In this document: positions 52,366-61,036 of the stretch, piece after piece
Layout of the letters: each line of letters starts with the position of its first letter
Position numbering within the stretch: the stretch's first letter is position 1
Made by a program: the position numbers and the translations under genes
From: Aliiruegeria sabulilitoris
GTDB lineage: Bacteria > Pseudomonadota > Alphaproteobacteria > Rhodobacterales > Rhodobacteraceae
DNA: 64,000 nucleotides
Assembly (NCBI RefSeq): GCF_001558155.1
Contig: NZ_LOAS01000009.1
Location: forward strand, 186,001 to 250,000
Reading direction: 5' to 3'
The notes under the pieces: model-generated
Database searches by the model: none
Told to the model about the DNA's origin: nothing
Seen by the model: only the letters and a program-made list of their open reading frames with translations

Positions 52366-54036
52366 ATGAGCGATGCGGAACGTCTGATCTACCTGCCTCT
52401 GGGCGGCGCCGGCGAAGTCGGGATGAATGCCTATGTCTATGGATGGGGCAAGCCCGGCAAGGAGCGCCTGATCCTGGTGGATCTGGGCGTGACATTCCCC
52501 GATATGGAAACGACCCCCGGGGTCGACCTGATCTTTCCCGACATGTCCTGGCTGATCGAGCGGGCTGACCGGCTGGAGGCCATTCTGGTCACTCATGGGC
52601 ACGAGGATCATATCGGCGGCATTGCCCATTTCTGGCGGGATCTGCGCGCGCCGGTCTATTGCCGGCGGTTCACCGGCCATCTGGCGCAGCGCAAGATGGA
52701 GGAACGCGGCAACGATCCCGAGCAGGTCCATATCGTCGAGGCTTTCCCGGAGACGATCGAGGCCGGGCCGTTCCAGATTTCCTTTTTGCCGGTGTCCCAT
52801 TCCATCCCGGAAAGCTCGGCGCTGGTGATCGATACGCCGGTGGGCCGGGTCGTCCATACGGGCGATTTCAAGCTCGACGGCGCGCCGGTGGTGGGGGAAC
52901 CGTTCGATGCCGAGCTATGGCACGGTATCGCCGCGGATGGCGTCAAGGCGCTGGTCTGCGACTCGACCAATGTGCATGTCGAAACGCCGGGCCGCTCGGA
53001 ATCGACCCTGACCAACAATATCCGCGACTTGGTGCTGCAAAGCTCCGGCATGTTCGTGGCCACCACCTTTGCCTCCAACGTGGCCCGGGTGAAGACGCTG
53101 GCCGAGGCCGGCCGGGATGCGGGGCGCTCCGTCTGTCTCATGGGGCGGGCGATGTTGCGCATGGTGCAGGCGTCGGTGGAGACCGGGGTGCTGACCGATT
53201 TTCCGCCCGTGATCGGCCACGAAGAGGCCGAGGATGTTCCGCGCGAGAACCTGATGCTGATCGTGACGGGCAGCCAGGGCGAGCGCCGCGCGGCCACGGC
53301 GCAGCTCTCGCGGGGGAAATATCTCGGGCTGTCGCTGGCCGAGGGGGATACCTTCCTGTTCTCCTCCAAGACGATCCCCGGCAATGAGCGGGGCGTCTTG
53401 CGCAACGTGAATGCCTTCTCGGAAATGGGTGTGAACGTGGTCGATGATTCCTCGTCGCTCTACCACGTCTCCGGCCACGCCAACCGGCCGGACCTTGAGG
53501 CGGTGCACGAGCTGATGCGGCCGCAGATGCTGATCCCGATGCACGGAGAGCACCGCATGCTGCGCCGCCATGCCGAGGCAGGCGAGGCCAAGGGGATCAC
53601 ATCGAAGGTCGCTACCAACGGAACGATGCTGGATCTGACGGGAGACTATCCGGTTGTGTGCGAGCATGTGGAAACGGGGCGCGTCTATCTTGATGGCGCG
53701 CAGAAGATCGGTGCGATGGACGGTGTCGTGCGTGACCGGATCCGCATGGCTCTCAACGGGCATGTCATGCTGAACGTGATCCTCGACGAGGAAGACGAGC
53801 CGCTGGGCGAGCCCTGGGCCGAGACGATGGGCCTTGTCGAGACGGGGCGGTCCAACGCGCCGCTCGTCGATCTGGTGGAGGCAGAGGCGGCGCAGTTTCT
53901 TGCGCGGGCCAATGACAAGCTGCTCGTCGATGACGACAAGCTCGATTCCGGCCTGCGGCGCGTCGTTCGGCAGGTGGCGGTCGAGGAGATTGGCAAGAAG
54001 CCCGAGGTTACGGTTGTGATTTCGCGGCTGGCCTGA
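52366..54036 (+). CDS. rnj: Ribonuclease J
   Basis: A 556-residue metallo-beta-lactamase/beta-CASP ribonuclease with 5'-3' exo- and endonuclease activity in the cytosol. The N-terminus IYLPLGGAGEVGMNAYVYGWG and the metal motif THGHEDHIGG near residue 77 are typical. PVSHSIPESSALVIDTPVGRVVHTGDFKLDG and SGHANRPDL in the beta-CASP half complete the active site. The ATG abuts the coaX stop codon. Pairing with coaX is common in this order. Confidence 0.95.
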   Translation: MSDAERLIYLPLGGAGEVGMNAYVYGWGKPGKERLILVDLGVTFPDMETTPGVDLIFPDMSWLIERADRLEAILVTHGHEDHIGGIAHFWRDLRAPVYCRRFTGHLAQRKMEERGNDPEQVHIVEAFPETIEAGPFQISFLPVSHSIPESSALVIDTPVGRVVHTGDFKLDGAPVVGEPFDAELWHGIAADGVKALVCDSTNVHVETPGRSESTLTNNIRDLVLQSSGMFVATTFASNVARVKTLAEAGRDAGRSVCLMGRAMLRMVQASVETGVLTDFPPVIGHEEAEDVPRENLMLIVTGSQGERRAATAQLSRGKYLGLSLAEGDTFLFSSKTIPGNERGVLRNVNAFSEMGVNVVDDSSSLYHVSGHANRPDLEAVHELMRPQMLIPMHGEHRMLRRHAEAGEAKGITSKVATNGTMLDLTGDYPVVCEHVETGRVYLDGAQKIGAMDGVVRDRIRMALNGHVMLNVILDEEDEPLGEPWAETMGLVETGRSNAPLVDLVEAEAAQFLARANDKLLVDDDKLDSGLRRVVRQVAVEEIGKKPEVTVVISRLA

Positions 54037-54065
54037 GCAGAGGCGGCTGTGTCGGGGACGGAGGG

Positions 54066-54479
54066 CTAGCCTGCATCGCGCAGGCTGTCGAAAAAGGCCA
54101 GTACTGTTTCGGAACTGGCCTCGGCCAGAGTCTGGGTGCAGGGAGGCTCTCCGGCCGTTCCGCCAAGCCACATTGAAAAACTGGCATTGGGCGTCTCGGT
54201 AAAGGCCATGTCCCAGTTGGGAAACCGGCGGGATTTCAGCGGACCGCGCCCGTAAACCTGCATATGCCGGTGACGCCAGTCGCGTCGCAGGCTCTTCAAA
54301 AGGGTATCCAGCCCGTCGGGCGGTCCCTCGACATATTGCACGAAATAGCCCTTTTCCCGGTGCAGGTAGCCGGTCAGGCCAAGCTCCTGGTTCCGTTTCC
54401 GGGCCGTTAGATAGATTTGGGCCGCGTCCGCCGATTGGGGCGCCACGCAGGCCTCACTAATATAGACGAGCCATTGCAT
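54066..54479 (-). CDS. BLUF-domain blue-light photosensor
   Basis: A 137-residue protein that is essentially one BLUF domain, an FAD-binding blue-light sensor. The photocycle residues are at Tyr6, Asn30, Gln48, Trp89 and Met91. The spacings between them are identical to those in AppA (Tyr21, Asn45, Gln63, Trp104, Met106). GLTGYLHREKGYFVQYVEG and RRFPNWDMAF are the recognisable blocks. About 35 residues after the core have no output domain, so it probably signals by protein contact. The gene is convergent with rnj and about 115 bp downstream of the helicase gene on the same strand. Confidence 0.9.
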   Translation of the reverse strand: MQWLVYISEACVAPQSADAAQIYLTARKRNQELGLTGYLHREKGYFVQYVEGPPDGLDTLLKSLRRDWRHRHMQVYGRGPLKSRRFPNWDMAFTETPNASFSMWLGGTAGEPPCTQTLAEASSETVLAFFDSLRDAG

Positions 54480-54545
54480 GTGTTTTTGAATCTTTTCACC
54501 AAATAAGTATTCGATTGCACGAATTGGCGAGAAAATCCATCTTTT

Positions 54546-54575
54546 CGGCCTGCGGGACTACTCGCAGGCCGTTTT
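54546..54575 (+). terminator. Terminator hairpin between the BLUF and helicase genes, oriented on the plus strand
   Basis: CGGCCTGCG (54546-54554) pairs perfectly with CGCAGGCCG (54563-54571). TTTT follows on the plus strand; on the minus strand only GAAAAG follows. The flanking genes are both on the minus strand, so the orientation is unexpected. It may still mark the end of the helicase mRNA, or end an unidentified plus-strand RNA. Confidence 0.6.
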
Positions 54576-54594
54576 GCCTTTTACGACGGCAGTG

Positions 54595-55947
54595 TCAGGA
54601 GAAAGAGCGCAGGATAAAGTCCGGCACGTGATCGCCCATTCCGACGACCTGACCGTTGTCACGTGGTTCGCCGCGGCGGCCACGGGTGCGGCGCGGACGG
54701 CTGCTTTCCTGCTCCGGCTTCGGCTCGGCCTTAACCGGAGTTGCCTCTTGCTCGGCGCGCGGCTCCTCGTCGCGGCGCGGGCGGCTTTCCCGCTTGGGCA
54801 GCCCGGGCGCTTCGATGCGCGGGATTTCATTTTCCAGAAGGCTCTCCACCGCGGCGATCTGCTTGTCGTCGGCAGGGGTGGCGATGGTGAAGGCCCGGCC
54901 TTCGCGCCCGGCCCGTCCGGTCCGGCCAATCCGGTGCACGTAGTCTTCGGCATGGTTCGGCACGTCGAAATTGAAGACGTGGCTCACATTGGGAATGTCG
55001 AGTCCACGCGCGGCGACATCGGAGGCCACCAGGAAGGTGATCGAGCCGTCGCGGAAACCGTCCAGCGTGCGGGTCCGGTGGGACTGGTCTAGGTCGCCAT
55101 GGATCGGTTCGGCATTCAGCCCGTATTTCTTGAGTGACTTGGCCACAATATCCACATCCACCTTGCGGTTGCAGAAGATGATCGCGTTGCGACATTCGGC
55201 GCCTTCGCGCTTGATCAGCTCGCGCAGCATGGTGCGCTTCTCCTGCGCGGTGCGGTCCCGGCGCGAGGGTTTGAACTGGCAGAGCCCTTGCGTGATCGTC
55301 TCGGAGGCCGTCGCCTGGCGGGCGACCTCGATCTTGACCGGCGCATGCAGGAAGGTGTTGGTGATGCGCTCGATCTCGGGCGGCATGGTGGCCGAGAAGA
55401 ACAGCGTCTGGCGTGTGAAGGGGGTGAGCTGGAAGATGCGCTCGATATCGGGGATGAACCCCATGTCGAGCATCCGGTCGGCCTCGTCCACCACCATGAC
55501 CTGAACGCCGGTCAGCAGCAGTTTGCCGCGCTCGAAATGGTCGAGCAGGCGGCCCGGCGTGGCGATGAGCACGTCGACGCCCTTGTCGATCAGCTTGTCC
55601 TGTTCACCGAAAGAGACACCGCCGATCAGCAGCGCCTTGGTCAGCTTGGTGTATTTCGCGTAGGCGTCGAAATTCTCCGCCACCTGGGCGGCCAACTCAC
55701 GAGTCGGCGCGAGCACGAGGCTGCGCGGCATCCGGGCGCGGGCGCGGCCACGGCCGAGCAGCGTGATCATGGGCAGGGTAAAGGAAGCGGTCTTGCCGGT
55801 TCCGGTCTGGGCGATTCCCAGCACGTCCTTGCCCTCGAGCGCGGGCGGAATCGCCCCTGCCTGGATCGGAGTCGGCGTCTCGTAGCCGCTATCCACGATG
55901 GCTTTGAGGACCTTCGGGTCCAGGCTCAGGTCGGAAAATTTCGTCAT
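54595..55947 (-). CDS. DEAD-box RNA helicase
   Basis: A 450-residue ATP-dependent RNA helicase of the RhlE type. It shows the Q-motif region YETPTPIQAGAIP, AQTGTGKT (motif I, near residue 45), VVDEADRMLDMGF (motif II), FSATMP (motif III), and HRIGRTGRAG (motif VI, near residue 350). Residues after about 385 form a basic, Arg/Glu/Pro-rich tail (SSRPRRTRGRRGEPRDNG) likely to bind RNA. Likely roles are ribosome assembly or mRNA turnover with the degradosome; RNase J is encoded nearby. The 210-bp upstream gap shows no further gene. Confidence 0.94.
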   Translation of the reverse strand: MTKFSDLSLDPKVLKAIVDSGYETPTPIQAGAIPPALEGKDVLGIAQTGTGKTASFTLPMITLLGRGRARARMPRSLVLAPTRELAAQVAENFDAYAKYTKLTKALLIGGVSFGEQDKLIDKGVDVLIATPGRLLDHFERGKLLLTGVQVMVVDEADRMLDMGFIPDIERIFQLTPFTRQTLFFSATMPPEIERITNTFLHAPVKIEVARQATASETITQGLCQFKPSRRDRTAQEKRTMLRELIKREGAECRNAIIFCNRKVDVDIVAKSLKKYGLNAEPIHGDLDQSHRTRTLDGFRDGSITFLVASDVAARGLDIPNVSHVFNFDVPNHAEDYVHRIGRTGRAGREGRAFTIATPADDKQIAAVESLLENEIPRIEAPGLPKRESRPRRDEEPRAEQEATPVKAEPKPEQESSRPRRTRGRRGEPRDNGQVVGMGDHVPDFILRSFS

Positions 55948-56157
55948 GTACGTCCAATCTTGGCGACGGGCAGCAGTCGCGGATGTTTGGGACGTTATAT
56001 CAGGACGTCCCGGCGGAATGCCTCGCGCGCATCGCAGGCATGGGCCGTTTAGCGCACAGGTGCTGCGGGGTCAACGCGACGGGCAGGTCCAGCGCGCTCT
56101 CTGGGGCAAAATACGCGCAATTTTGCTCCTTTTGACGAATTGCAGGGGCAAATACAC

Positions 56158-56757
56158 TCAGAGAAAGCCGGAAAGGTGTCCGGCGAGCGCTACCGCGGGT
56201 AGAAAGATTCCATATCCGGCAGCAACGAAGACGCCATCACCCACCGTCAGGCCGAGGCCGAAGGCCAGCAGGTGCAGCGCGAGCAGAAAGGGCAGGCCCG
56301 GAATGGCGCCGATGATGATGATCACGCCGCTTGTCACGATCAGGATCAGCGCGATCAGCCAGCGGGAGAGAAACCCGTTCACGAGGAAAAGCCAGCGCAG
56401 CCGAAGCCAACGGGACAAGCGCAAGGCCAGCGGCTCCGCCCGTACGATTCCACGCCGAAGCGCCGGTCCGGGCAGGACGATTCCGTAGATTTTCGGCGGC
56501 AACCAGAGCTCGTGCCGCCCGCTCAGCATCTGCCCGCCAGCCAGCAGCAGGATGACGCCCATGAAGGCCGGCACGCCCGGCACCATCCCTGTCGGAAGCA
56601 CCATCATCGCGGAAGCCAGCAGAATCACCGGGCCGAATCCCCGCCGCCCGAGAGAATCGGTCAGCTCTCCGAGCAGAACCTTTTCACGCGTGCCAATAGC
56701 GTCGGCCAACGCCTGAAGAATGCTCTGGAGAGGTGGTTCGGTTGTGAAGGCGATCAT
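56158..56757 (-). CDS. ExoD-like membrane protein
   Basis: A 199-residue protein with about four hydrophobic segments. LGRRGFGPVILLASAMMVLPTGMVPGVPAFMG is the ExoD family signature near residue 38, and the C-terminal half carries the long hydrophobic run ALILIVTSGVIIIIGAIPGLPFLLAL. ExoD was described in Sinorhizobium as affecting exopolysaccharide synthesis; its biochemical role is unknown. Confidence 0.85.
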   Translation of the reverse strand: MIAFTTEPPLQSILQALADAIGTREKVLLGELTDSLGRRGFGPVILLASAMMVLPTGMVPGVPAFMGVILLLAGGQMLSGRHELWLPPKIYGIVLPGPALRRGIVRAEPLALRLSRWLRLRWLFLVNGFLSRWLIALILIVTSGVIIIIGAIPGLPFLLALHLLAFGLGLTVGDGVFVAAGYGIFLPAVALAGHLSGFL

Positions 56758-56819
56758 CGGTTCCGGTTCGGCAATCGTTCCGTCCCGAGGCTACCTTGCC
56801 CGTGTCTTCGGTGGAATGG

Positions 56820-57434
56820 TCACACCGCCGCAGTCGGGTGGAGCTCGGGCTGGAAGCCTGCCGCCAGCACGGCGAGATTCGCCGCCGGCGTGAGCACCGT
56901 GACGCGTTCGCGTGGGCGGGGCGGCTTGGTGGCCAGGTAGCCGCCCGGCGTAAAGGCCAGCGCCCTCCCGGCTGAAAGCAACAGCGGTTGGCCAGCCTGC
57001 AGGATGAAGGCACCGTCGGGCAGGCCGCCCGCTTCGGCGGCGAGTCGGCGTTGGCGGCGATCTGGCAAGACCCGGTCGCGATGCAGGACGCGGTCGATCT
57101 CGTCGGCACGGACCGCATCGCCCTGCGCGCGCTCCCACGCCGCGCGATACGCGTCATAGGCGGCACGCCGGCATTCCGCGCAGGGCCGATGACCTGCCGC
57201 TAGCGCGACGGCCTCGTCCAGGAAGAACAGCTCGGTATAGGCGCCGGGCGTCATGATCTGCCGCTTTCGGCCGCGAAAGGAAAGGCGGCAGCAGATCCAG
57301 CGCCGATGCGTCCAGCGCCGGGCTCCAAGCCGGCCCGCATCGTCGTGCAACACGCCGCGATTGCCCATGAACCCGCCGCGCTCGGGCAGCGCGGCGATCT
57401 CGCCCGTCGGCAGGACACGGTTCTGTTTCGGCAT
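56820..57434 (-). CDS. Conserved hypothetical protein with HRPCAECRR motif
   Basis: A 204-residue soluble, arginine-rich protein. The central region MTPGAYTELFFLDEAVALAAG leads into a CxxC motif (GHRPCAECRRAAYDAYRAAW) that looks like a zinc or metal-binding element, and the N-terminus has MGNRGVLHDD. I recall similar alphaproteobacterial proteins without a named function. It is not an Ada-type domain although the CxxC is superficially similar. AGGAGG about nine bases upstream fixes the start at ATG 57434. Confidence 0.65.
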   Translation of the reverse strand: MPKQNRVLPTGEIAALPERGGFMGNRGVLHDDAGRLGARRWTHRRWICCRLSFRGRKRQIMTPGAYTELFFLDEAVALAAGHRPCAECRRAAYDAYRAAWERAQGDAVRADEIDRVLHRDRVLPDRRQRRLAAEAGGLPDGAFILQAGQPLLLSAGRALAFTPGGYLATKPPRPRERVTVLTPAANLAVLAAGFQPELHPTAAV

Positions 57435-57500
57435 GCCCCTGTGCCTCCTGCGCACACGATGCCCGCCCCGTTGCGGCGGGCCAATCCGAAAGATGCGCCT

Positions 57501-58175
57501 TCAGCCGAGCGCGCGCCCGCTACCGCGCTTGGCGCTTCGGCTGGCATCGCGGTGGCCGGTGACACGGGCAATCGTCAGGAAGGTGAGCAGGTAGACAATA
57601 CCGATTCCCAGAATCACCTCACCCGGTATCGGTCCGGTATCGGCGCGGTCGATAACCTGTTGGAGCGATGTTGCGGAAGTCGGGTGGATGACCAGCTTGC
57701 CGATATAGGCCACCATCTGCACGGTCAGGATCCAGAGATAGTTGCGCCGGATTCGCCGTCCCATCGCGGTCAGCAGCGAGACATGGTAATCGGGGCGCCA
57801 GTAGTCCTCAGCCAGAACCTTCTGCCAGTTCTCCTCGGTGTGCAGATCTCCATCATCGAGCATCGGTGCATAGAAATGCACCTCCAAGTAGCGGGCCCGC
57901 GCCCGCCAGACGTTGAAATAGCGGTAGCGGCGGGCTTCCAGCATCATCATCGTCGAGGTCAGCAACCCTACCAGCAGCAGCGGCAGCGCGGAGGCCTCGG
58001 GGCTGGAGAAGGAGATTGAGAAGGCCGCGCCGAGCGAGACGACGGACCAGTTCGTGGTCGTGTCGAGCCGGGTGCGCCAGATCGTCGAGCGATATACCTC
58101 GCCGCGATAGAGATGCGCCAGGGCGCCCATTTCGGCGGAAGTGAATTCGCGTGCCTTCTTGGTGTCTTTCTGCAT
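57501..58175 (-). CDS. DUF2270 membrane protein
   Basis: A 224-residue protein of the DUF2270 family. ALAHLYRGEVYRSTIWRTRLDTTTNWSVV at the start and EARRYRYFNVWRARARYLEVHFYAPML in the middle are the family blocks. There are four hydrophobic segments (about residues 42-60, 65-80, 145-165, 195-212). Function unknown. Strong GGGAGGGG before ATG 58175. It is divergent from the aminopeptidase gene. Confidence 0.88.
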   Translation of the reverse strand: MQKDTKKAREFTSAEMGALAHLYRGEVYRSTIWRTRLDTTTNWSVVSLGAAFSISFSSPEASALPLLLVGLLTSTMMMLEARRYRYFNVWRARARYLEVHFYAPMLDDGDLHTEENWQKVLAEDYWRPDYHVSLLTAMGRRIRRNYLWILTVQMVAYIGKLVIHPTSATSLQQVIDRADTGPIPGEVILGIGIVYLLTFLTIARVTGHRDASRSAKRGSGRALG

Positions 58176-58349
58176 GGCCCCTCCCAAAGCGCATGGCCGA
58201 CGCCTCTTGATCCGGGCGCCTGAGCTCAGCCTAGTGCGGCTCTGCCCTCGGGGAAACCGCAGATCCGGACCAAAGGCGCTTGCGGGTGCTGGTACATTGC
58301 CGCGCCGCAACTTAGGTAGGAAGGCAAACAAGCTTTGGAGACAGCCGCC

Positions 58350-59825
58350 ATGACCACCCCTCCCGTCATCGACATTCAGCCGCTCGACCTCGACGCCATC
58401 GCCGGCTTCGAGGGGCGCGTTGCCGTCTTGCTGCCCGAAGGCGGCAAGCTCGATCAGGCCGCGCGGCGGGTTAACCGGCTGTGCAAGGGCGCGCTGGCGC
58501 GATTTTCCGAGAGCGAGGCCTTTGGCAAGCTCGGCAATGGCGAGGCGGCCGAACTGGCCTGGCCCGTGGGGATGGCCGCGAGCGCGGTGCAGGTGGTGCG
58601 GCTGGACGCCAAGTCCTCGCCGGTCGATTTGCGCAAGGCCGGTGCCGCGATTGGCGCGGCGCGCGGCAAGGGCGACGTGCTGGTACTGGGCGGCGCGCGC
58701 AAGGCACTTGGCGATCTGTCGCTCGGCGCCTCTCTGCGCAGCTACGCCTTCAAGGCGTGCCGTACGGGCGAAGCCGCAGAACAGGCGGCCGGATCTTTCA
58801 CGGTCATGGTAACCGATGCCGAAAGCCTGAAGGCGGAGATGGAAGCGGTCGAAGCTGTGGCCGAGGGGGTCTATTTCACCCGCGATCTGGTCAACCTGCC
58901 GGCGAATATCCTGACCACCGAGAGCTTCGCCGAAAGGCTGGTGGCGCTTGGCGAGCTGGGTGTCGAGGTCGAGGTGCTCGACGAAGCGGAACTCGAGAAG
59001 CAGGGCATGACCATGCTGCTCGGCGTCGGCCAGGGTTCCGAGAGCCCCTCCAAGGTGGTTGTCATGCGCTGGAATGGCGGTGGCGAGGAAGCCCCGTTGG
59101 CGCTGATCGGCAAGGGTGTGGTTTTCGACACGGGTGGCATCTCGCTCAAGCCCGGCGCCGGCATGGAAGACATGACCATGGATATGGGCGGCGCGGGTGT
59201 CGTCTCGGGCGTGATGAAAACGCTGGCGCTGCGCAAGGCCAAGGCCAATGTCGTCGGCGTTGTCGGGCTGGTCGAGAACATGCCGGACGGCAAGGCGCAG
59301 CGACCGGGCGATATTGTGGCCTCCATGAAGGGCGACACGGTGGAGGTGATCAACACCGATGCCGAGGGCCGGCTCGTTCTGGGCGACGTGATGTGGTACG
59401 CGCAGGAGCGCTTCAAGCCCTGCGGCATGGTCGATCTGGCCACGCTGACCGGCGCGATCATCGTGGCCCTCGGCCATGACAATGCCGGGGTTTTCTCCAA
59501 CGATGACGCGTTCGCGGGGGCGTTCCTGAAGGCGGCCGGGGCCGAGGGCGAAGGTGCCTGGAGGATGCCGATCGGGGCGAATTACGCCGAACTTCTCAAA
59601 TCCGAGAAAGCGGACCTGAAGAATGTGGGCACGCGCGCCGCTGGCTCGATCACCGCTGCCGAGTTCCTGCACCGCTTCGTCAAGAAAGACACGCCCTGGA
59701 TCCATCTCGACATCGCCGGGGTGGCCCAACCGGCCAAACCGCCGGCATGGGCGCCCAAGGGCGCGTCCGGCTGGGGCGTGATGGCGCTCGACCGGATGAT
59801 CCGCGACGGCTACGAGGCGGGCTGA
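58350..59825 (+). CDS. pepA: Leucyl aminopeptidase (M17)
   Basis: A 491-residue cytosolic metallopeptidase that removes N-terminal residues. IGKGVVFDTGGISLKPGAGMEDM near residue 254 carries the first lysine and metal ligands, and NTDAEGRLVLGDVMWYAQ near residue 335 is the M17 signature with the catalytic arginine. The C-terminal THPW-type HLDIAGVAQ is present. ATG 58350 follows TTGGAGA. holC follows by four bases, an arrangement seen widely in proteobacteria. Confidence 0.95.
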   Translation: MTTPPVIDIQPLDLDAIAGFEGRVAVLLPEGGKLDQAARRVNRLCKGALARFSESEAFGKLGNGEAAELAWPVGMAASAVQVVRLDAKSSPVDLRKAGAAIGAARGKGDVLVLGGARKALGDLSLGASLRSYAFKACRTGEAAEQAAGSFTVMVTDAESLKAEMEAVEAVAEGVYFTRDLVNLPANILTTESFAERLVALGELGVEVEVLDEAELEKQGMTMLLGVGQGSESPSKVVVMRWNGGGEEAPLALIGKGVVFDTGGISLKPGAGMEDMTMDMGGAGVVSGVMKTLALRKAKANVVGVVGLVENMPDGKAQRPGDIVASMKGDTVEVINTDAEGRLVLGDVMWYAQERFKPCGMVDLATLTGAIIVALGHDNAGVFSNDDAFAGAFLKAAGAEGEGAWRMPIGANYAELLKSEKADLKNVGTRAAGSITAAEFLHRFVKKDTPWIHLDIAGVAQPAKPPAWAPKGASGWGVMALDRMIRDGYEAG

Positions 59826-59829
59826 ACCG

Positions 59830-60297
59830 ATGGGGCAGGCGCTCTTCTATCATCTGACCCGCCACCCGCTCGAGGTGACGCTTGCGATGCTGCTGGAAAA
59901 ATCCCTGCAACGGGACTGGCGCGTCGTGGTGCGTGGGTCGGATGCGGGGCGCCTGCAATTTCTTGACCAGAAACTCTGGCTCGGCCCGGAGGAAGGCTTC
60001 CTGCCGCACGGCCTCGCTGGCGGGCCTCAGGATGCCGACCAGCCGGTGCTGCTAACGGCGGGTGAGGAATTGCCCAATGGCGCGACGGTGCTGATGTCCA
60101 TCGACGGCGCGGCGGTGACGGCGGCCGAGATCGAGGCGCTGGAACGGGTCTGCATCCTGTTTGACGGCCACGACCCGGCGGCGGTGCAACATGCGCGCGG
60201 CCAGTGGAAGGGGCTGACAGGCGAGGGGGCGGCGGCGCAATACTGGTCCGAAGAGAGCGGTCGCTGGGAGATGAAGGCGGAGAGCAAGGCGGGATAA
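59830..60297 (+). CDS. holC: DNA polymerase III subunit chi
   Basis: A 155-residue subunit of the clamp-loader complex that binds SSB. The N-terminus LFYHLTRHPLEVTLAMLLEKSLQRDWRVVV and the middle VCILFDGHDPAAVQHARGQWKGL are family signatures. The position four bases after pepA supports the call. The last helix, EGAAAQYWSEESGRWEMK, is typical. Confidence 0.93.
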   Translation: MGQALFYHLTRHPLEVTLAMLLEKSLQRDWRVVVRGSDAGRLQFLDQKLWLGPEEGFLPHGLAGGPQDADQPVLLTAGEELPNGATVLMSIDGAAVTAAEIEALERVCILFDGHDPAAVQHARGQWKGLTGEGAAAQYWSEESGRWEMKAESKAG

Positions 60298-60435
60298 AGC
60301 GCATTGCGGGCGCGAGGATTGCCAACGCGCCGGAGGGCAAACTAAGCTTAGGTTTACAATTTCGCCTTTGATCGCCGGATCGTTGCGTGGTCCGGGGAAC
60401 TTTCGTGCATTCCAGCCAAGAAAGCAAAACATCCA

Positions 60436-60948
60436 ATGGCCATTGTCATAAAGAAGCCCGATGCTGTATTCGTTCAGAATTCCTATATGCTTTACAACGC
60501 GGTAAAGAACGAAGACCTGCCCGCCGCGAACGGTCATTATGGTGTCAACGATGTAGTCTGGAACGACCTGATAGGCCTGACCCGTACGAAATGCCGCGCT
60601 ATGAATATACCGTTGCCGGGTGGTGACATGATGAGTGGTCTTTGCATCTGGGCATCCGTGGTGGCGACGAAGTTTTGTGTGTTGCGCAACCACGCACTCA
60701 ACTCTCACATGTTTTTCGCCGAGAGGAACGGCGATGGATCCGGCAGCAATCACTACTTCGTCGTTTCCGACATTGGCGGGACCAAGGTGATTTGTGACAT
60801 AACGTGCAACCAATTCAATGGTGCGCCCGACTACCTCGTCGGGCGCCTCTCCGATATCAAGGGCGCGTCAAAGAAGGTCACGGCTCTAGGCAGCAGGCTC
60901 TACGATGTCTACAAGGCCGGCGCGGCGTCATCCGAGTTCGTGATCTGA
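60436..60948 (+). CDS. Orphan protein with possible papain-like Cys-His-Asp triad
   Basis: A 170-residue soluble protein that I do not recognise. Three spaced elements resemble a transglutaminase/papain-like fold: Cys70 in GLCIWASVV at a helix start, His106 in SNHYFVVSD on a strand, and Asp121 in VICDITCNQF. The order and the 'D-x-T-x-x-Q-F' ending recall papain-like toxin and deamidase domains. Base composition is visibly more AT-rich than its neighbours, and no partner or immunity gene is adjacent, suggesting recent acquisition. The start is the ATG at 60436 in an AT-rich leader without a strong ribosome-binding site. Confidence 0.55.
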   Translation: MAIVIKKPDAVFVQNSYMLYNAVKNEDLPAANGHYGVNDVVWNDLIGLTRTKCRAMNIPLPGGDMMSGLCIWASVVATKFCVLRNHALNSHMFFAERNGDGSGSNHYFVVSDIGGTKVICDITCNQFNGAPDYLVGRLSDIKGASKKVTALGSRLYDVYKAGAASSEFVI

Positions 60949-60980
60949 AACTTGCCTGCATCGCAGGGCTCCAACGAGAA

Positions 60981-61016
60981 CCGGCCGCCCCGAGAGGGAA
61001 CGGCCGGTCTTTTCTT
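60981..61016 (+). terminator. Intrinsic terminator after the orphan gene
   Basis: CCGGCCG (60981-60987) pairs with CGGCCGG (61001-61007) and is followed by TCTTTTCTT. It separates the orphan gene from the convergent transketolase gene. Confidence 0.65.
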
Positions 61017-61036
61017 CAATCCTGAGAGACGTGCCT

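Noticed and set aside
56820-57434. Ada-type methyl-transfer or HNH domain in the CxxC protein
   Set aside because: The CxxC context differs from the four-cysteine Ada site, and no HNH histidine pattern is present.
57501-59729. One continuous minus-strand frame spanning DUF2270 and the antisense of pepA
   Set aside because: Only the DUF2270 part (start 58175, with a strong ribosome-binding site) is credible; the rest is antisense to leucyl aminopeptidase.
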